From NCBI RefSeq assembly GCF_000259255.1, contig NC_017737.1, forward strand, positions 930,001-994,000: 64,000 nucleotides of DNA. Direction: 5' to 3'. Below the pieces are notes generated by a model. It saw nothing but the letters and a program-made list of their open reading frames with translations, was not told where the DNA came from and did not search any database. A program made the position numbers and the translations under genes. Of the stretch, positions 8,297 through 17,231 are shown piece by piece (the first letter of the stretch is position 1; each line of letters opens with the position of its first letter). The DNA comes from Helicobacter cetorum MIT 00-7128. GTDB lineage: Bacteria > Campylobacterota > Campylobacteria > Campylobacterales > Helicobacteraceae.

Positions 8297-9055
8297 TTAC
8301 CTTTGAATAATCTCATCAAAGCTCAACATTTCCATTTGAATTAAAAAGTTTTGTTGCTCTTGGTATTGGTGTTCTTGCAAGATTTCCTTGTAGTTATCAA
8401 TGTCATTGTAAAAATACTCTTCACCTAGCTCTCGTTTTTCATAGTGATAGAAAATTTTTCTCATAGAGTGCATAAGCCTTTGTAGAATAACAAGCATTTT
8501 GGAAATGCTATCAAAGGCATTTTCCTTTTCAAAATACACTTCTACAAAGAGCTTAGGGTCTGTATAGTTTTTATAGCTCTCTAATTCCTCTCTAAAGCGT
8601 TTGTTAAAATCATCTTTCTCTAATTCTTTCTCTAGTCCAATAAGCGTTTCAATGCGATGTTTGTTAGACAAGTCGCTGTCTTTACCTAGCAATACATCAA
8701 AGACAAATGAAATAGTTTTTTCATTCTTGTGGGTCATAGTCTCAAGAACTAGCTCAACGATATTGCCCTCTTTAATAAGTTTTTCTCGCATGTTTTCACT
8801 CATAGGACAATCTATTTTTTTAACTTTTTGGATATTTAATTCGCCTTTTTTCTTTAAAGCGTATTCCACAGGGTGCATTCCATGAATGCTACTATCTTGC
8901 CCTATGGATTTAGGGGTTAGCAAAATACAATCGCTAGTTGTAACAAATCCATCATAAACGATATATTTAGTCCAATAGTATGTCTCATCAGCCCACCATT
9001 CTCTAGCCCATTTGCCGTTGTCGGCAAAGATAACTTCTTTGATACTCTCTTTCAT
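8297..9055 (-). CDS. 252-residue ICE protein, unknown function
   Basis: A soluble acidic protein with an aromatic-rich N-terminus (KWAREWWADETYYWTKY), no signal peptide, and helical charged regions in the second half. I recognise no domain. Its ATG overlaps the stop of the upstream membrane protein by one base (TAATG), so it is translationally coupled. The lack of a membrane segment suggests a cytoplasmic role, perhaps alongside the flanking small membrane proteins. Confidence 0.7.
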   Translation of the reverse strand: MKESIKEVIFADNGKWAREWWADETYYWTKYIVYDGFVTTSDCILLTPKSIGQDSSIHGMHPVEYALKKKGELNIQKVKKIDCPMSENMREKLIKEGNIVELVLETMTHKNEKTISFVFDVLLGKDSDLSNKHRIETLIGLEKELEKDDFNKRFREELESYKNYTDPKLFVEVYFEKENAFDSISKMLVILQRLMHSMRKIFYHYEKRELGEEYFYNDIDNYKEILQEHQYQEQQNFLIQMEMLSFDEIIQR

Positions 9056-9261
9056 TACCTTAACTCCTTAATTGATTTTTGTTCTAAAATTTCTAATCTC
9101 TTTTTGCACTCACTTACATCATCAAGCAAACTTTCTAATAGTTCGCTATGTCTATTTATAAAATTTTCTTGAGATTGCTTGGTGCAATTTAAGGCTTTAT
9201 ACAAGTAGATAGAATTAACAATATAAAGCCCTAAGAATAGAAAAAATCCTAATTCAAACAT
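9055..9261 (-). CDS. small single-pass membrane coiled-coil protein
   Basis: 68 residues: an N-terminal hydrophobic segment (residues 3-22, ELGFFLFLGLYIVNSIYLY) followed by a helical region with heptad-like Leu/Ile spacing (LLESLLDDVSECKKRLEILEQ). It is probably a membrane anchor with a short coiled coil. It overlaps the next gene by one base. No family known to me. Confidence 0.6.
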   Translation of the reverse strand: MFELGFFLFLGLYIVNSIYLYKALNCTKQSQENFINRHSELLESLLDDVSECKKRLEILEQKSIKELR

Positions 9262-9273
9262 TGTTTTAACTCC

Positions 9274-9450
9274 TTATCCATTTTGGTTCTTTTTAAGCCC
9301 ACAATATTCGCAATAGTTTTCAAATTCATCAAAAGTGTTCTTAAGATTGTCCCACTCACTTTTAAGTTCCTTGAAATCCCTATTTAAAAAGTGCAAATCA
9401 ACGATAGATTTGATTACAAAGAGTATGTAAAAGAAAATTATCCAATTCAT
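9274..9450 (-). CDS. small single-pass membrane protein
   Basis: 58 residues from the ATG at 9450, which overlaps the upstream stop as ATGA, the usual coupling in this operon; an in-frame ATG at 9471 is less likely. The N-terminal hydrophobic segment (WIIFFYILFVIKSIVDL) precedes an acidic helix ending in a CEYCG pair of cysteines. The layout mirrors the following gene, so the two may be distant paralogues or partners. Confidence 0.55.
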   Translation of the reverse strand: MNWIIFFYILFVIKSIVDLHFLNRDFKELKSEWDNLKNTFDEFENYCEYCGLKKNQNG

Positions 9451-9728
9451 CTTGTTAGCCCTTGCAAACATAAATGCTTTTCTAATTTCATATTATGTTC
9501 CATTAAGAGCCAAAAAAACTCATAGGTAATCGTGTAAGTCTTACCTAAGCTTTCAAAGTCTTGTTTTAGTTTTTGATTAGGCTTAGTATCTTTCTTGTCT
9601 AGTAAGAGTTTCATAATAGAGCAAAGCGAATGATTAAAACTCTCTTGCTCTTCCTTATTGAATGTTTTTAATAGGTTTTCAAGTTCGCACTGAAACCTAA
9701 AATTTATAACACATTGATTTTGTTTCAT
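9447..9728 (-). CDS. 93-residue helical ICE protein
   Basis: A soluble, helical protein beginning MKQNQCVINFRFQCELENLL; the first residues (VINFRFQCELENLLKTF) could form a ribbon-helix-helix strand and helix, but this is weak. A ribosome-site-like AAGGGG precedes the start. Its stop overlaps the next gene's ATG. Function unknown. Confidence 0.6.
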   Translation of the reverse strand: MKQNQCVINFRFQCELENLLKTFNKEEQESFNHSLCSIMKLLLDKKDTKPNQKLKQDFESLGKTYTITYEFFWLLMEHNMKLEKHLCLQGLTR

Positions 9729-9747
9729 TATTACCCCTTAATTCAAT

Positions 9748-10194
9748 TTAGCTATGCACTACTTCTATTAAATATTCAGAAGTCTTGAGAATGACTTCTC
9801 TATTTTGTTCTGTAGCAATCCTTTTATACAGATTTTCAAATTTATGTCTTATTCTGTATTTTGGAGATAATTCAATAGGGCGTTTTGTTTCTAGGTCTTG
9901 TTTAAAATTTTCTATAAAATCTGTATTTTTAAATGTTTTTAGAATGGCAGGGGATAAAATATTATATACCAAATGCGTAAAATCTACATCTTGTAGTTCT
10001 ACTCTACACCACCCTGATTTGCGCCATTTGTTATTTTCAATAACAAATCTAATGCCAAAAAGAAAATTGTATTGAAATAGTATCTTATTGAAAAGATAGA
10101 AATCTCTCTTAGTTTCTAGTTGATTAGGTATTATCAAGTTGGCAAACTTGTCTTTAGTTTTTATTTGTTTGTATGTTTCTAGTAGCTTTTGCAT
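9748..10194 (-). CDS. 148-residue ICE protein, paralogue of its upstream neighbour
   Basis: A soluble protein with no recognised domain. The segment DVDFTHLVYNILSPAILKTFK lines up with KIDFNHLIFTLLEKAICQTLK in the gene at 10204-10722, and the regions following share spacing (DFIENFKQDLE against DFLSSFTKAKQ; then a second helix pair). The two adjacent genes therefore look like an old tandem duplication. They are separated by nine bases. Confidence 0.65.
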   Translation of the reverse strand: MQKLLETYKQIKTKDKFANLIIPNQLETKRDFYLFNKILFQYNFLFGIRFVIENNKWRKSGWCRVELQDVDFTHLVYNILSPAILKTFKNTDFIENFKQDLETKRPIELSPKYRIRHKFENLYKRIATEQNREVILKTSEYLIEVVHS

Positions 10195-10203
10195 TCTTAG
10201 TCC

Positions 10204-10722
10204 TTAAAAAATATCATCGTAGTCTTCAAGGGGTATCAATGGAGTGGTGCTAGTTAAAAATAAGCCACCATCTATTCCAACTAAATAATTTGTCGTATCC
10301 ATAATGATTTGAGCGTTATTGCCATCTGCTAAAATTTCTTCGCAAAGCTTACTCAATACTTCTGTTAAGTCCCTTTTTCTCAATTCACTAAACTCTAATA
10401 GAGAATTTTCTTGCTTGGCTTTAGTAAAGGAACTTAAAAAATCCTTTTCATCTTTTAAAGTTTGACAAATAGCTTTTTCAAGTAATGTAAAAATTAAATG
10501 ATTGAAATCAATTTTTTCTAAGGGAACTAAAAGCTGTTTATATGGCTCTAATTTAGAAAATATATTCCTGCTAAACTCCGCCATTAACGAGTGTTTGGAA
10601 AACATAATTTTAGTTATTATGCCTTTATTTAAGATTTCTTCATTGACTTCAGGGGGTCTTTGATAATTGGGGCGTTTCCAAATTGGAGGGTATTTTTCTA
10701 AAAATTCATATTTTTTTATCAT
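10204..10722 (-). CDS. 172-residue ICE protein, paralogue of its downstream neighbour
   Basis: A soluble protein with a proline-rich N-terminus (KYPPIWKRPNYQRPPEVN) and a helical core that matches the next gene around the D-F-x-H-L-(I/V) motif. The C-terminal tail is acidic (PLEDYDDIF). The start ATG at 10722 has AGGAG upstream. No family is known to me. It sits between the MobC-like gene and small genes, so it may belong to DNA processing. Confidence 0.65.
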   Translation of the reverse strand: MIKKYEFLEKYPPIWKRPNYQRPPEVNEEILNKGIITKIMFSKHSLMAEFSRNIFSKLEPYKQLLVPLEKIDFNHLIFTLLEKAICQTLKDEKDFLSSFTKAKQENSLLEFSELRKRDLTEVLSKLCEEILADGNNAQIIMDTTNYLVGIDGGLFLTSTTPLIPLEDYDDIF

Positions 10723-10731
10723 CTTTTACTC

Positions 10732-10845
10732 CTATTTAAATTTTGCTAAGCGTTTCACTAGCTTGACTACTCGCATAACAAGGCGTAAATCACGCCACTT
10801 AATGCCATTCAAAAAGCTAAAGAGTTTGTTAGAGTTCTTTCTCAT
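10732..10845 (-). CDS. 37-residue basic microprotein
   Basis: ATG at 10845 lies inside the last codons of the MobC-like gene and the frame ends with TAG at 10732, ten bases before the next start. The product is strongly basic (KWRDLRLVMRVVKLVKRL), predicted as an amphipathic helix. Overlap at the 5' side and its tight fit support a coupled gene; nothing is known of its role. It could bind DNA, RNA or membrane. Confidence 0.45.
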   Translation of the reverse strand: MRKNSNKLFSFLNGIKWRDLRLVMRVVKLVKRLAKFK

Positions 10846-11353
10846 CTTCTGCCCCTTGATTGAGTTGGTTAAGATTGGTTATAGCCTTTGCTTTCTTTGA
10901 GTAGTATTCAATTCTATAGGTGTAGCGCCTTTTATCGCTGTTGTTTAGGCTCAGTGATTTTAAGAGCTTTAAATTGAGTATTTTTAGTTGGATATTGTCG
11001 CAAAGATTGTTGCTCAACACTTCAAGCAAATGTTTTAAAAACACTTTATCTACAATATCTTTGTCGGCTATGCGGTTATAATTAAGATGATAGGCAATTT
11101 GGTTTAAATTGCTAAAAGTGGCATTAAGTCTTGTATATAATTCTTTATTTTGCTCTATGAGATGGTGCATTTTTTGAAAGCTATGATTATTGGCATTTGC
11201 AATGAGTTTTTCTAAAACAATTGTCATGTTGGTTTGGTTGTTTTTGGCTAGTTTTTTTAAGTTTTCTATGGTGTCCTTATCAAAAACAAAACTCATGCGT
11301 TTAGCCCCATTTTTAATTTTACAAGTCCTATTCAATCGTGGTGTTTTTTGCAT
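10829..11353 (-). CDS. MobC-like relaxosome accessory protein
   Basis: A 174-residue protein. Residues about 18-50 (RMSFVFDKDTIENLKKLAK) look like a ribbon-helix-helix DNA-binding module, and residues about 75-95 hold FSNLNQIAYHLNYNRI, close to the LNQIARxLN signature of MobC/MobS-type mobilisation proteins that help the relaxase open oriT. The rest is helical. It lies two bases after virB11. No relaxase is in the window; it is expected to the left. An oriT is usually close to such a gene but I could not identify one. Confidence 0.65.
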   Translation of the reverse strand: MQKTPRLNRTCKIKNGAKRMSFVFDKDTIENLKKLAKNNQTNMTIVLEKLIANANNHSFQKMHHLIEQNKELYTRLNATFSNLNQIAYHLNYNRIADKDIVDKVFLKHLLEVLSNNLCDNIQLKILNLKLLKSLSLNNSDKRRYTYRIEYYSKKAKAITNLNQLNQGAEDEKEL

Positions 11354-11355
11354 AT

Positions 11356-12297
11356 TTATTCCCTATTGAGAGCAAGTCTCAATTCCTTTTTAACATCTAA
11401 GACATCTTCAATAATTCTTTCATTTCCCTTTTTAACAATTTGGATAATAAAATCCATTCCAGCAATGAAAAAATCTAAAAGTGTGCTAGTGTCAATATCC
11501 TTACCAGCATTCATTTTGACATTCATGCCAATGGCATTAAAGGCTTCTGCAACGCTATTGGCGTGTAAGGTGCTTATCATTCCACTATGACCAGTGTTTG
11601 AAAGCCTTAAAAAGAGTGCGGTATTTCTTGTATCAATCTCGCCTAATAGCACTCTTTCAGGACTCATTCTCATAGCAGAGTTTAGGGCGTTTTCATAGGT
11701 AAAATTAGAATCTTCATTTTTACCCACTACAACATTGACTTGATTAGGATTTTCTAGGTGTAATTCTGGACTATCTTCAACGGTGATAACTCTTTGAGTA
11801 ATAGGGATTTCTTCAATCAAGCTATTTACAAAGCTTGTCTTACCACTAGCTGTGCCACCACTCACTAAAATATTTTTACCAAGTCTCACTAAGTTTAAAA
11901 TAAAGGCGTAATCAATCCCTTTTTCTTGGCATTTTTGCCCTAAAACAAACGCATTGATTTTAAACTTAAAATTGCTTGGCACACGAATACAAATAGAAAT
12001 GCTATTATTGGCTGTAACGCTTGGGTGCAAGGCATTGACCCTATATCGTGTAAAAGGGATAGAACAGGCTAAATGAGGGAAGTTGTGATTAAAGAATAAA
12101 TTCCTATGTGTAGCTAATTGTTCGCAAAAATTCATTAAAAATTTCTCATCAAAGGCTTTGTTTTCAAGCAATTCATAACTAGAACCCCTAACAAGATAAA
12201 ACTTGTAGGGTTCATTAAAAATTATCTCATTGATGTCTAGTTCTAAATAGGGTCTTAACTTAGAAATTAGAACCTCTAAGATTGCTGAAATTGCCAT
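11356..12297 (-). CDS. virB11: VirB11 traffic ATPase
   Basis: A hexameric ATPase at the inner face of the type IV secretion channel. Numbered from the longer start at 12321, Walker A (GGTASGKT) is at residues 155-162, followed by the Asp box (ITVEDSPEL), Walker B (PERVLLGEID) and the His box (GHSGMISTLHANS). The protein is about 313 residues. I prefer the ATG at 12297, two bases after the stop of the small upstream gene with AAGAG seven bases before it; the in-frame ATG at 12321 would overlap that gene by 23 bases. It follows virB10 with one small gene between. Confidence 0.93.
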   Translation of the reverse strand: MAISAILEVLISKLRPYLELDINEIIFNEPYKFYLVRGSSYELLENKAFDEKFLMNFCEQLATHRNLFFNHNFPHLACSIPFTRYRVNALHPSVTANNSISICIRVPSNFKFKINAFVLGQKCQEKGIDYAFILNLVRLGKNILVSGGTASGKTSFVNSLIEEIPITQRVITVEDSPELHLENPNQVNVVVGKNEDSNFTYENALNSAMRMSPERVLLGEIDTRNTALFLRLSNTGHSGMISTLHANSVAEAFNAIGMNVKMNAGKDIDTSTLLDFFIAGMDFIIQIVKKGNERIIEDVLDVKKELRLALNRE

Positions 12298-12298
12298 T

Positions 12299-12508
12299 TT
12301 ACTGCTCTTTAAAAAGCTCATCTTCTAATTTTAAGAACTGCGATTTTAAATTCTCAAAATTTTTAACCGCCTTGATAATTTTTTGCTTTAAAGCGCAATA
12401 TTGCTTTAATTTCTTTTCATCAATGGTGATTTTTTTGTTATTTAAAAAACTCAAATCAATGTTGCTCTCTTGCATTAAATTGTTCTCTGTTAAGTGGTTT
12501 TCGTTCAT
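12299..12508 (-). CDS. 69-residue protein between virB10 and virB11
   Basis: A soluble helical protein with a Lys/Leu-rich coiled-coil-like C-terminal half (KQKIIKAVKNFENLKSQFLK). It has no signal peptide. It starts 21 bases after virB10, with an AAGGAG ribosome site, and abuts virB11. Function unknown; its position suggests a tfs-specific accessory to the VirB10/VirB11 part. Confidence 0.6.
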   Translation of the reverse strand: MNENHLTENNLMQESNIDLSFLNNKKITIDEKKLKQYCALKQKIIKAVKNFENLKSQFLKLEDELFKEQ

Positions 12509-12529
12509 AATGTAACTCCTTGTCTAAAA

Positions 12530-13855
12530 TTAAAATTCATTGTCATCATCGCTTAACTCCTCATCTGAAATTTTTGGCTTGTTTTCTTTGAAAAAGACCG
12601 CTAAAACTTCATTATGCTTAGGAATAGGGAAGAAAATATCTGTGTTAGGGCTAATGAATATCCTGCTCCCTTCTTTAATGATGATGACAGCCTTAATTTG
12701 AGAGAATTGACTCATTATATTGTTAATGATATTGTTTAAATTCATGCCACTTTGTTGCATAAGTCGCATCATCATATAATCTCCAAAATAGTTATTTGCA
12801 CCACTTCTTTGTTTTTTCCCCATATTTTCTGTAATGCCAGCTGTCATGCCAATGAGTAAGCCATTAGAAAGCGTTGAAAATAAAAAAGGCATGCCAAATT
12901 TAGTGAAATATTTGTTGTGGGCTTTACCAATTAGTCCGTTATAACCCTTAACATCGCTCCCCTTACTATCGCTTAGTATGATATTGACGCCTTGAGGCGT
13001 GATAATTCTATTCCACACAACTTCTAAGCGGTATTGCCCCATTTTGCTACTAGAGTTGTAGTAGCCTATGACCCTAGAGCCTTTAGGGATTAGCACGGCT
13101 CTTCCCATAGAGGCATAAACATCACTTTCTACTTGAGCTACAATCTTATTGCCTCCAATTGCAGAACTAATTGGGGTTACTAGCGTAGCTGGTATATTTC
13201 TATCAGCCGTAATGGTGCGTAAAAGTTTGTTTTCGTGGCTTGCTTTGTCTTTTCTCTCAAAGTTTTCAAAGCTATCTGTGCCATATTCAATTTCTCTGTT
13301 ATTTTTATCCGCACTTGTCCCATAAGCATTATTCACATCGCTACTATTAAAGCGTTGGCTAAGAAGTGATAGTCTCATCTTAGTTGCAGGGCTTGCCTTA
13401 GAGTAATCAAAATTAGGGCTATTAAAATCATTGTTGTTGGGTTGTTGTTTGTCTTTGGATTGGTTGTTTAAAGAGTTATTTTCTTTAGAATGATTGAAGA
13501 AATCAATATTTTTTAAGCTATTTAAATAAGCTCCAATATCAAAATTAGATGTTTGTTTATTCTCGCTTGTAGGTGTAGTAGAAGGGGTGCTATTGGCATT
13601 TGTTGGGTTAGATGGTATGTTAGGATTATTAGTATTGTTAGCATTATTGTTTGAAATATTAGTGTTAGCTACTTTTTGTTTCTCTTTGTCTTCAGAGTTT
13701 TGGTAGATATAATCAGGGATAGGGAATTTACTCTTAAATTGCTCTAGTTCCTCATCAATCACTTCTTGTTTGGCAATATAACCGATTAAAACAATCACAG
13801 GAAAAATGCTTAAAACCCACACTTCCTTGCGTTTTAACAACCCCTTAATATTCAT
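12530..13855 (-). CDS. virB10: VirB10 channel protein
   Basis: A 441-residue protein spanning inner membrane to outer-membrane core. A short cytoplasmic tail precedes one membrane segment (about residues 12-29, EVWVLSIFPVIVLIGYIA). A long Asn/Thr/Pro/Ser-rich periplasmic linker (about 60-170) leads to the conserved TrbI/VirB10 beta-barrel domain (ITADRNIPATLVTPISS, then VLIPKGSRVIGYY, then FFKENKPKI). It overlaps virB9 by four bases (ATGA). The C-terminus is acidic (DEELSDDDNEF). Confidence 0.93.
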   Translation of the reverse strand: MNIKGLLKRKEVWVLSIFPVIVLIGYIAKQEVIDEELEQFKSKFPIPDYIYQNSEDKEKQKVANTNISNNNANNTNNPNIPSNPTNANSTPSTTPTSENKQTSNFDIGAYLNSLKNIDFFNHSKENNSLNNQSKDKQQPNNNDFNSPNFDYSKASPATKMRLSLLSQRFNSSDVNNAYGTSADKNNREIEYGTDSFENFERKDKASHENKLLRTITADRNIPATLVTPISSAIGGNKIVAQVESDVYASMGRAVLIPKGSRVIGYYNSSSKMGQYRLEVVWNRIITPQGVNIILSDSKGSDVKGYNGLIGKAHNKYFTKFGMPFLFSTLSNGLLIGMTAGITENMGKKQRSGANNYFGDYMMMRLMQQSGMNLNNIINNIMSQFSQIKAVIIIKEGSRIFISPNTDIFFPIPKHNEVLAVFFKENKPKISDEELSDDDNEF

Positions 13856-15342
13856 TGTTTTGCCTTTGTTTTAAGTGGATTAGTTTTTGAAGGGTTATTT
13901 TTTTCTTGAATAGTTTTTTTCTTTTCAATAGGTGGGCATAGTGTGGGGCAGTGCTTGATACCTTTTTTAGTCTTATAAAGCGTTTTTTGGGTAGGTTTTT
14001 CTATTTGTTTAGTGATTTTAGGTTTGGGATTGGACACATAATCTTTGATTTTTTGAACTTCCTTTTGTCTTTCTAGTTTAGGATTGACTTGGGGAATTTG
14101 AGAAAGGAAGTCTTTGTTGTCTAGTCTTTGTTGCGTGCGTAAATTAGATTTGAGATATTTAATGTATTGTTCGTATTTGAGTTTATGCACACAAACATAT
14201 TCATCTCCAAGTCTTAGCGTCCATTTATCACTCACATCTTCAGCAATAATGTAATTACCAACAATTTTAGAATTGATAGGGCTATCATATTTATCCACTA
14301 CTTTATAAGGATAGGGGAATTTAAAGACGGACAAATCCCTATTGAATTTAAAATAAGTGTATTTACCATCATCAAAAATCTCAAAGGCTTGAATATCCTT
14401 GCTAGGTTTTAAAGGGCGTTTATAAAACCATAAACTCCACCAAGTTCGTTTGCTTTTAGGCTTTTGGATATAGCCACGACTAATTTTTGATTTTTCTATA
14501 TAGATATGATTGACTTCATCGCCAATTTTAATGAACTTGCCATCATCAATTTCCTTGCTAGAATAATCAATCTTTTTAAAACTATCATTAGTAAAAAGAG
14601 TGTTGGTTTTAATGCCACTTTCTTTTTCTTTTTTCTTGTTTTTATCGCCTACATCAATAGTGCCTATTTTTCTATTGCTAGATACAAATACGCTTAATAG
14701 GGGGTTCTTTTTGCTTGTAAAAGTGGTAGAAAAGATGTAAAAAGTATAAACCTTACCGCTAGAGCCAATCACAGTTAAATTGCTATCTACTCCAATAAGC
14801 AAAGGCTTGATGATTAAAACATTATTGAGAGCGTATTGCTCATTGTTAGGATAAGAGACTTCAAATCCTGTGGGATCTCCTAAGCTCACATAAATGATGT
14901 TATCTTCATCAAAGATGAAAGTGGTTGTCATAGCATATCTTAATCTAATTCTATAAGTATCCCCTGCGTTATAAAGAATGTTTAAATGATTGTCTTGTAA
15001 AAGTCTGTCTTTGTCAAAAAATGAATTTTGGATAGCATGCAAATCCATCATTTTTTTAGCTTGCTCTATGTCTTCATCTTCTTTGAACTTGTTTTCATCA
15101 ATGCCACTTGCACTTAATGCTTTAACGCTATCATCATTTGGTATAGGGGCTTGTTGAGAAGAGCTATCAAAGACATTAGGTGAAGGCGTGGTATTACGCA
15201 TAGGATTTGGTAAATTATTAGGTTCAGAACTAGGGCTACTAGGAAATGTAGTGGGCGTATTTGGTTGCTCTAAGGTATTATTAGGTTCATTTGCGTTTAA
15301 AGCAAGGAATAAGAAAGCTATAGAATAGGTTTTCAAGTTCAT
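13852..15342 (-). CDS. virB9: VirB9 outer-membrane-core protein
   Basis: A 496-residue exported protein, longer than the usual VirB9 of about 300 because of a Pro/Asn/Ser-rich region after the signal peptide (residues 1-19) and a Lys-rich tail. The VirB9/CagX core lies at about residues 120-410, with YRIRLRYAMTTTFIFDED near its start and YKVVDKYDSPINSKIVGNYI, then DKWTLRLGDEYVCVHKL near its end. It forms the outer-membrane ring with VirB7 and VirB10. It overlaps both virB8 and virB10 by four bases, so the three are translated together. Confidence 0.9.
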   Translation of the reverse strand: MNLKTYSIAFLFLALNANEPNNTLEQPNTPTTFPSSPSSEPNNLPNPMRNTTPSPNVFDSSSQQAPIPNDDSVKALSASGIDENKFKEDEDIEQAKKMMDLHAIQNSFFDKDRLLQDNHLNILYNAGDTYRIRLRYAMTTTFIFDEDNIIYVSLGDPTGFEVSYPNNEQYALNNVLIIKPLLIGVDSNLTVIGSSGKVYTFYIFSTTFTSKKNPLLSVFVSSNRKIGTIDVGDKNKKKEKESGIKTNTLFTNDSFKKIDYSSKEIDDGKFIKIGDEVNHIYIEKSKISRGYIQKPKSKRTWWSLWFYKRPLKPSKDIQAFEIFDDGKYTYFKFNRDLSVFKFPYPYKVVDKYDSPINSKIVGNYIIAEDVSDKWTLRLGDEYVCVHKLKYEQYIKYLKSNLRTQQRLDNKDFLSQIPQVNPKLERQKEVQKIKDYVSNPKPKITKQIEKPTQKTLYKTKKGIKHCPTLCPPIEKKKTIQEKNNPSKTNPLKTKAKQ

Positions 15343-16640
15343 TCTTGTGCCTTATTAAAAGGGTTGGGTAGGCTAGGCTGATTATTGGGTAATGAGGGGG
15401 TAGAATGGTTGGTGTTTTCTTGCTTAGGCAAAGAACTAGGATTACTTGTGCCTTTTGTATCTTTTTCTTCTGGAATATTTAAAGAGTTACTAACTTCATT
15501 GTTATCTTGCTTATACCCATAATCATTGACTTGGTTTGTTTCATTATTGTCTTTATAATGGATTTTAGATTGATTTGAGTTGGGGTTTTCTACTTGATTT
15601 TCTTTGTCTAGTTCTTTAATCACTGCAATTTCAGTAACACTATACCCATAAACTTGAAAGCCTGTGGGGTTTTTAGGCATAGAGATAAAGTCAATTTCAA
15701 TAGGCTCAAAAGTATAACCCACAATTATTCTATAGCGTTTAATACTTTTAACAATACCTGTATCATAAAGCGTAACTTCTACATCAGCATTGGCATAGCC
15801 CTTTTTAATTAGTGCGATATTAACGATTTTGACATTTCTAGTTAATTTTTCATTCGTGTAGATACTATTTTCATGGGCGACTAAATTTTCAAAAGTTTGC
15901 CATACTTCATTAGAACTTTGCTCCCTTACTATCTCTTGGCGTTCTTTATCATCAATCCTATTGATAAGTTCTCTATTTAAAATATAAGCTCCTAGAAGTT
16001 GTCTTACCAATGCTTTATTAGCAGTAATAGAGGAATTTGCTTTTTGGATAAGAGCAAAATTCTCAGTTGAGTTAGCAAAGGTAACTAAATAGGGGTCTTT
16101 TTCTTTTAGTGGCAATAAGAAAATAATTAGAATAATAAGAGTTAGCGTGGTTAAAAAGAAAAAGGAGGCAATCAAAATCAAATAGTCGCCTATCTTTCTT
16201 TCTACTTTTAAAATCGTGTTGGCATCTCTTACGCTTTCAAAAATCATAGGGGTTTCAAAAGTTTGTTTGACTTTTTTATTTAAAATAACCTTTGAAAGAA
16301 CTTTTTGTATTAAGTTTTGTTTTTCTAGCTCTAAATTTTCTTGGTTTATTGCGTTCTCTTCCTTCGGAATTTCATTATTATTGTCTATAGAAGAGTCTGC
16401 ATTATTGTTAATAGCATTATTAAATAATGAATTGTTATCAATAGAATGATTATATTCTTGGCTATTATCAATAGAATTGTTTTCAATGTTCTTGGTCAAA
16501 GGTTCTCTATTGTCCTGAGTAGAACTATTAATGTGGGAATAAAATGGTGTATTTATGGGTGTGTTAGGCTCTTCTTCAAGTCTTAAGGGTTTGGCAACAT
16601 CTACGCCATAAGTTCCCCATTTATTCATTGATTGTTGCAT
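15339..16640 (-). CDS. virB8: VirB8 assembly-factor protein with long low-complexity ends
   Basis: A 433-residue bitopic inner-membrane protein. Residues 1-120 are a cytoplasmic Asn/Ser/Asp-rich region with repeated SIDN units. The membrane segment is about 148-178 (LILIASFFFLTTLTLIIL). The VirB8 NTF2-like periplasmic domain (about 180-345) contains YLVTFANSTENFALIQ and the late YRIIVGYTFEPI strand. Residues 350-433 are again Asn/Ser/Pro-rich. Typical VirB8 has about 230 residues, so both extensions are special to this lineage. The ATGA overlap couples it to virB9. Confidence 0.88.
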   Translation of the reverse strand: MQQSMNKWGTYGVDVAKPLRLEEEPNTPINTPFYSHINSSTQDNREPLTKNIENNSIDNSQEYNHSIDNNSLFNNAINNNADSSIDNNNEIPKEENAINQENLELEKQNLIQKVLSKVILNKKVKQTFETPMIFESVRDANTILKVERKIGDYLILIASFFFLTTLTLIILIIFLLPLKEKDPYLVTFANSTENFALIQKANSSITANKALVRQLLGAYILNRELINRIDDKERQEIVREQSSNEVWQTFENLVAHENSIYTNEKLTRNVKIVNIALIKKGYANADVEVTLYDTGIVKSIKRYRIIVGYTFEPIEIDFISMPKNPTGFQVYGYSVTEIAVIKELDKENQVENPNSNQSKIHYKDNNETNQVNDYGYKQDNNEVSNSLNIPEEKDTKGTSNPSSLPKQENTNHSTPSLPNNQPSLPNPFNKAQE

Positions 16641-16655
16641 ATGACTATTTGTCCC

Positions 16656-17231
16656 TTAAATTACTTCTGTAACAGGCTCTAAAGGTTCTACAAGCATAAA
16701 CACACACAAGCTATTGTCTTTTAGACTAAACACTATGACATGGTCAAAAAATTTAACTTCTTCATCATGTTCATTGACCTTATTTAAAAGTTTGAAGATT
16801 AGCTCCGCTAGACTATCAAGCATTTTTACGCTATTAAACATGTGGCTTTTGTTATGCAAGTTGTTAGTAATATCTTTGATGACTTGATTATTTTCATCTA
16901 AAGCCTCGCATTTTAAAGACACAAGGTATAAATCTTGCTTTCTTGTTTGAGTTTCAAAGAAAATATCAATCACTGCTTTTTCAAGGTTTCCAATACCATA
17001 GGCATCTCTACAACCATCTGCTCTATCACTATACATACCCCTTAGTGTTTTAGGATAGAAAGCTAAGTATTTATCATCATATAAATCTTGAGAATTGCTT
17101 TTGATAAGGTCAATAAATTCTTGAACCTTAGTGGCATTGTCTAGATTAAGGCAATCAAAATCTTTGGTATTAACCCTTAAGGATTTAAGGGGGTTTGTAA
17201 CCTCTAAGATGACTTGTTCTTTTTCATTCAT
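16656..17231 (-). CDS. tfs protein between virB7 and virB8, unknown function
   Basis: A 191-residue soluble protein with no signal peptide or membrane segment. It contains DRADGCRDAYGIGNLEKAVIDIFFETQ and ends in a hydrophobic beta-like region (SLCVFMLVEPLEPVTEVI). It overlaps virB7 by eight bases and precedes virB8 by 15. A gene at this place is not part of the Agrobacterium VirB set, so it is a candidate tfs-specific component. No family assigned. Confidence 0.7.
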   Translation of the reverse strand: MNEKEQVILEVTNPLKSLRVNTKDFDCLNLDNATKVQEFIDLIKSNSQDLYDDKYLAFYPKTLRGMYSDRADGCRDAYGIGNLEKAVIDIFFETQTRKQDLYLVSLKCEALDENNQVIKDITNNLHNKSHMFNSVKMLDSLAELIFKLLNKVNEHDEEVKFFDHVIVFSLKDNSLCVFMLVEPLEPVTEVI

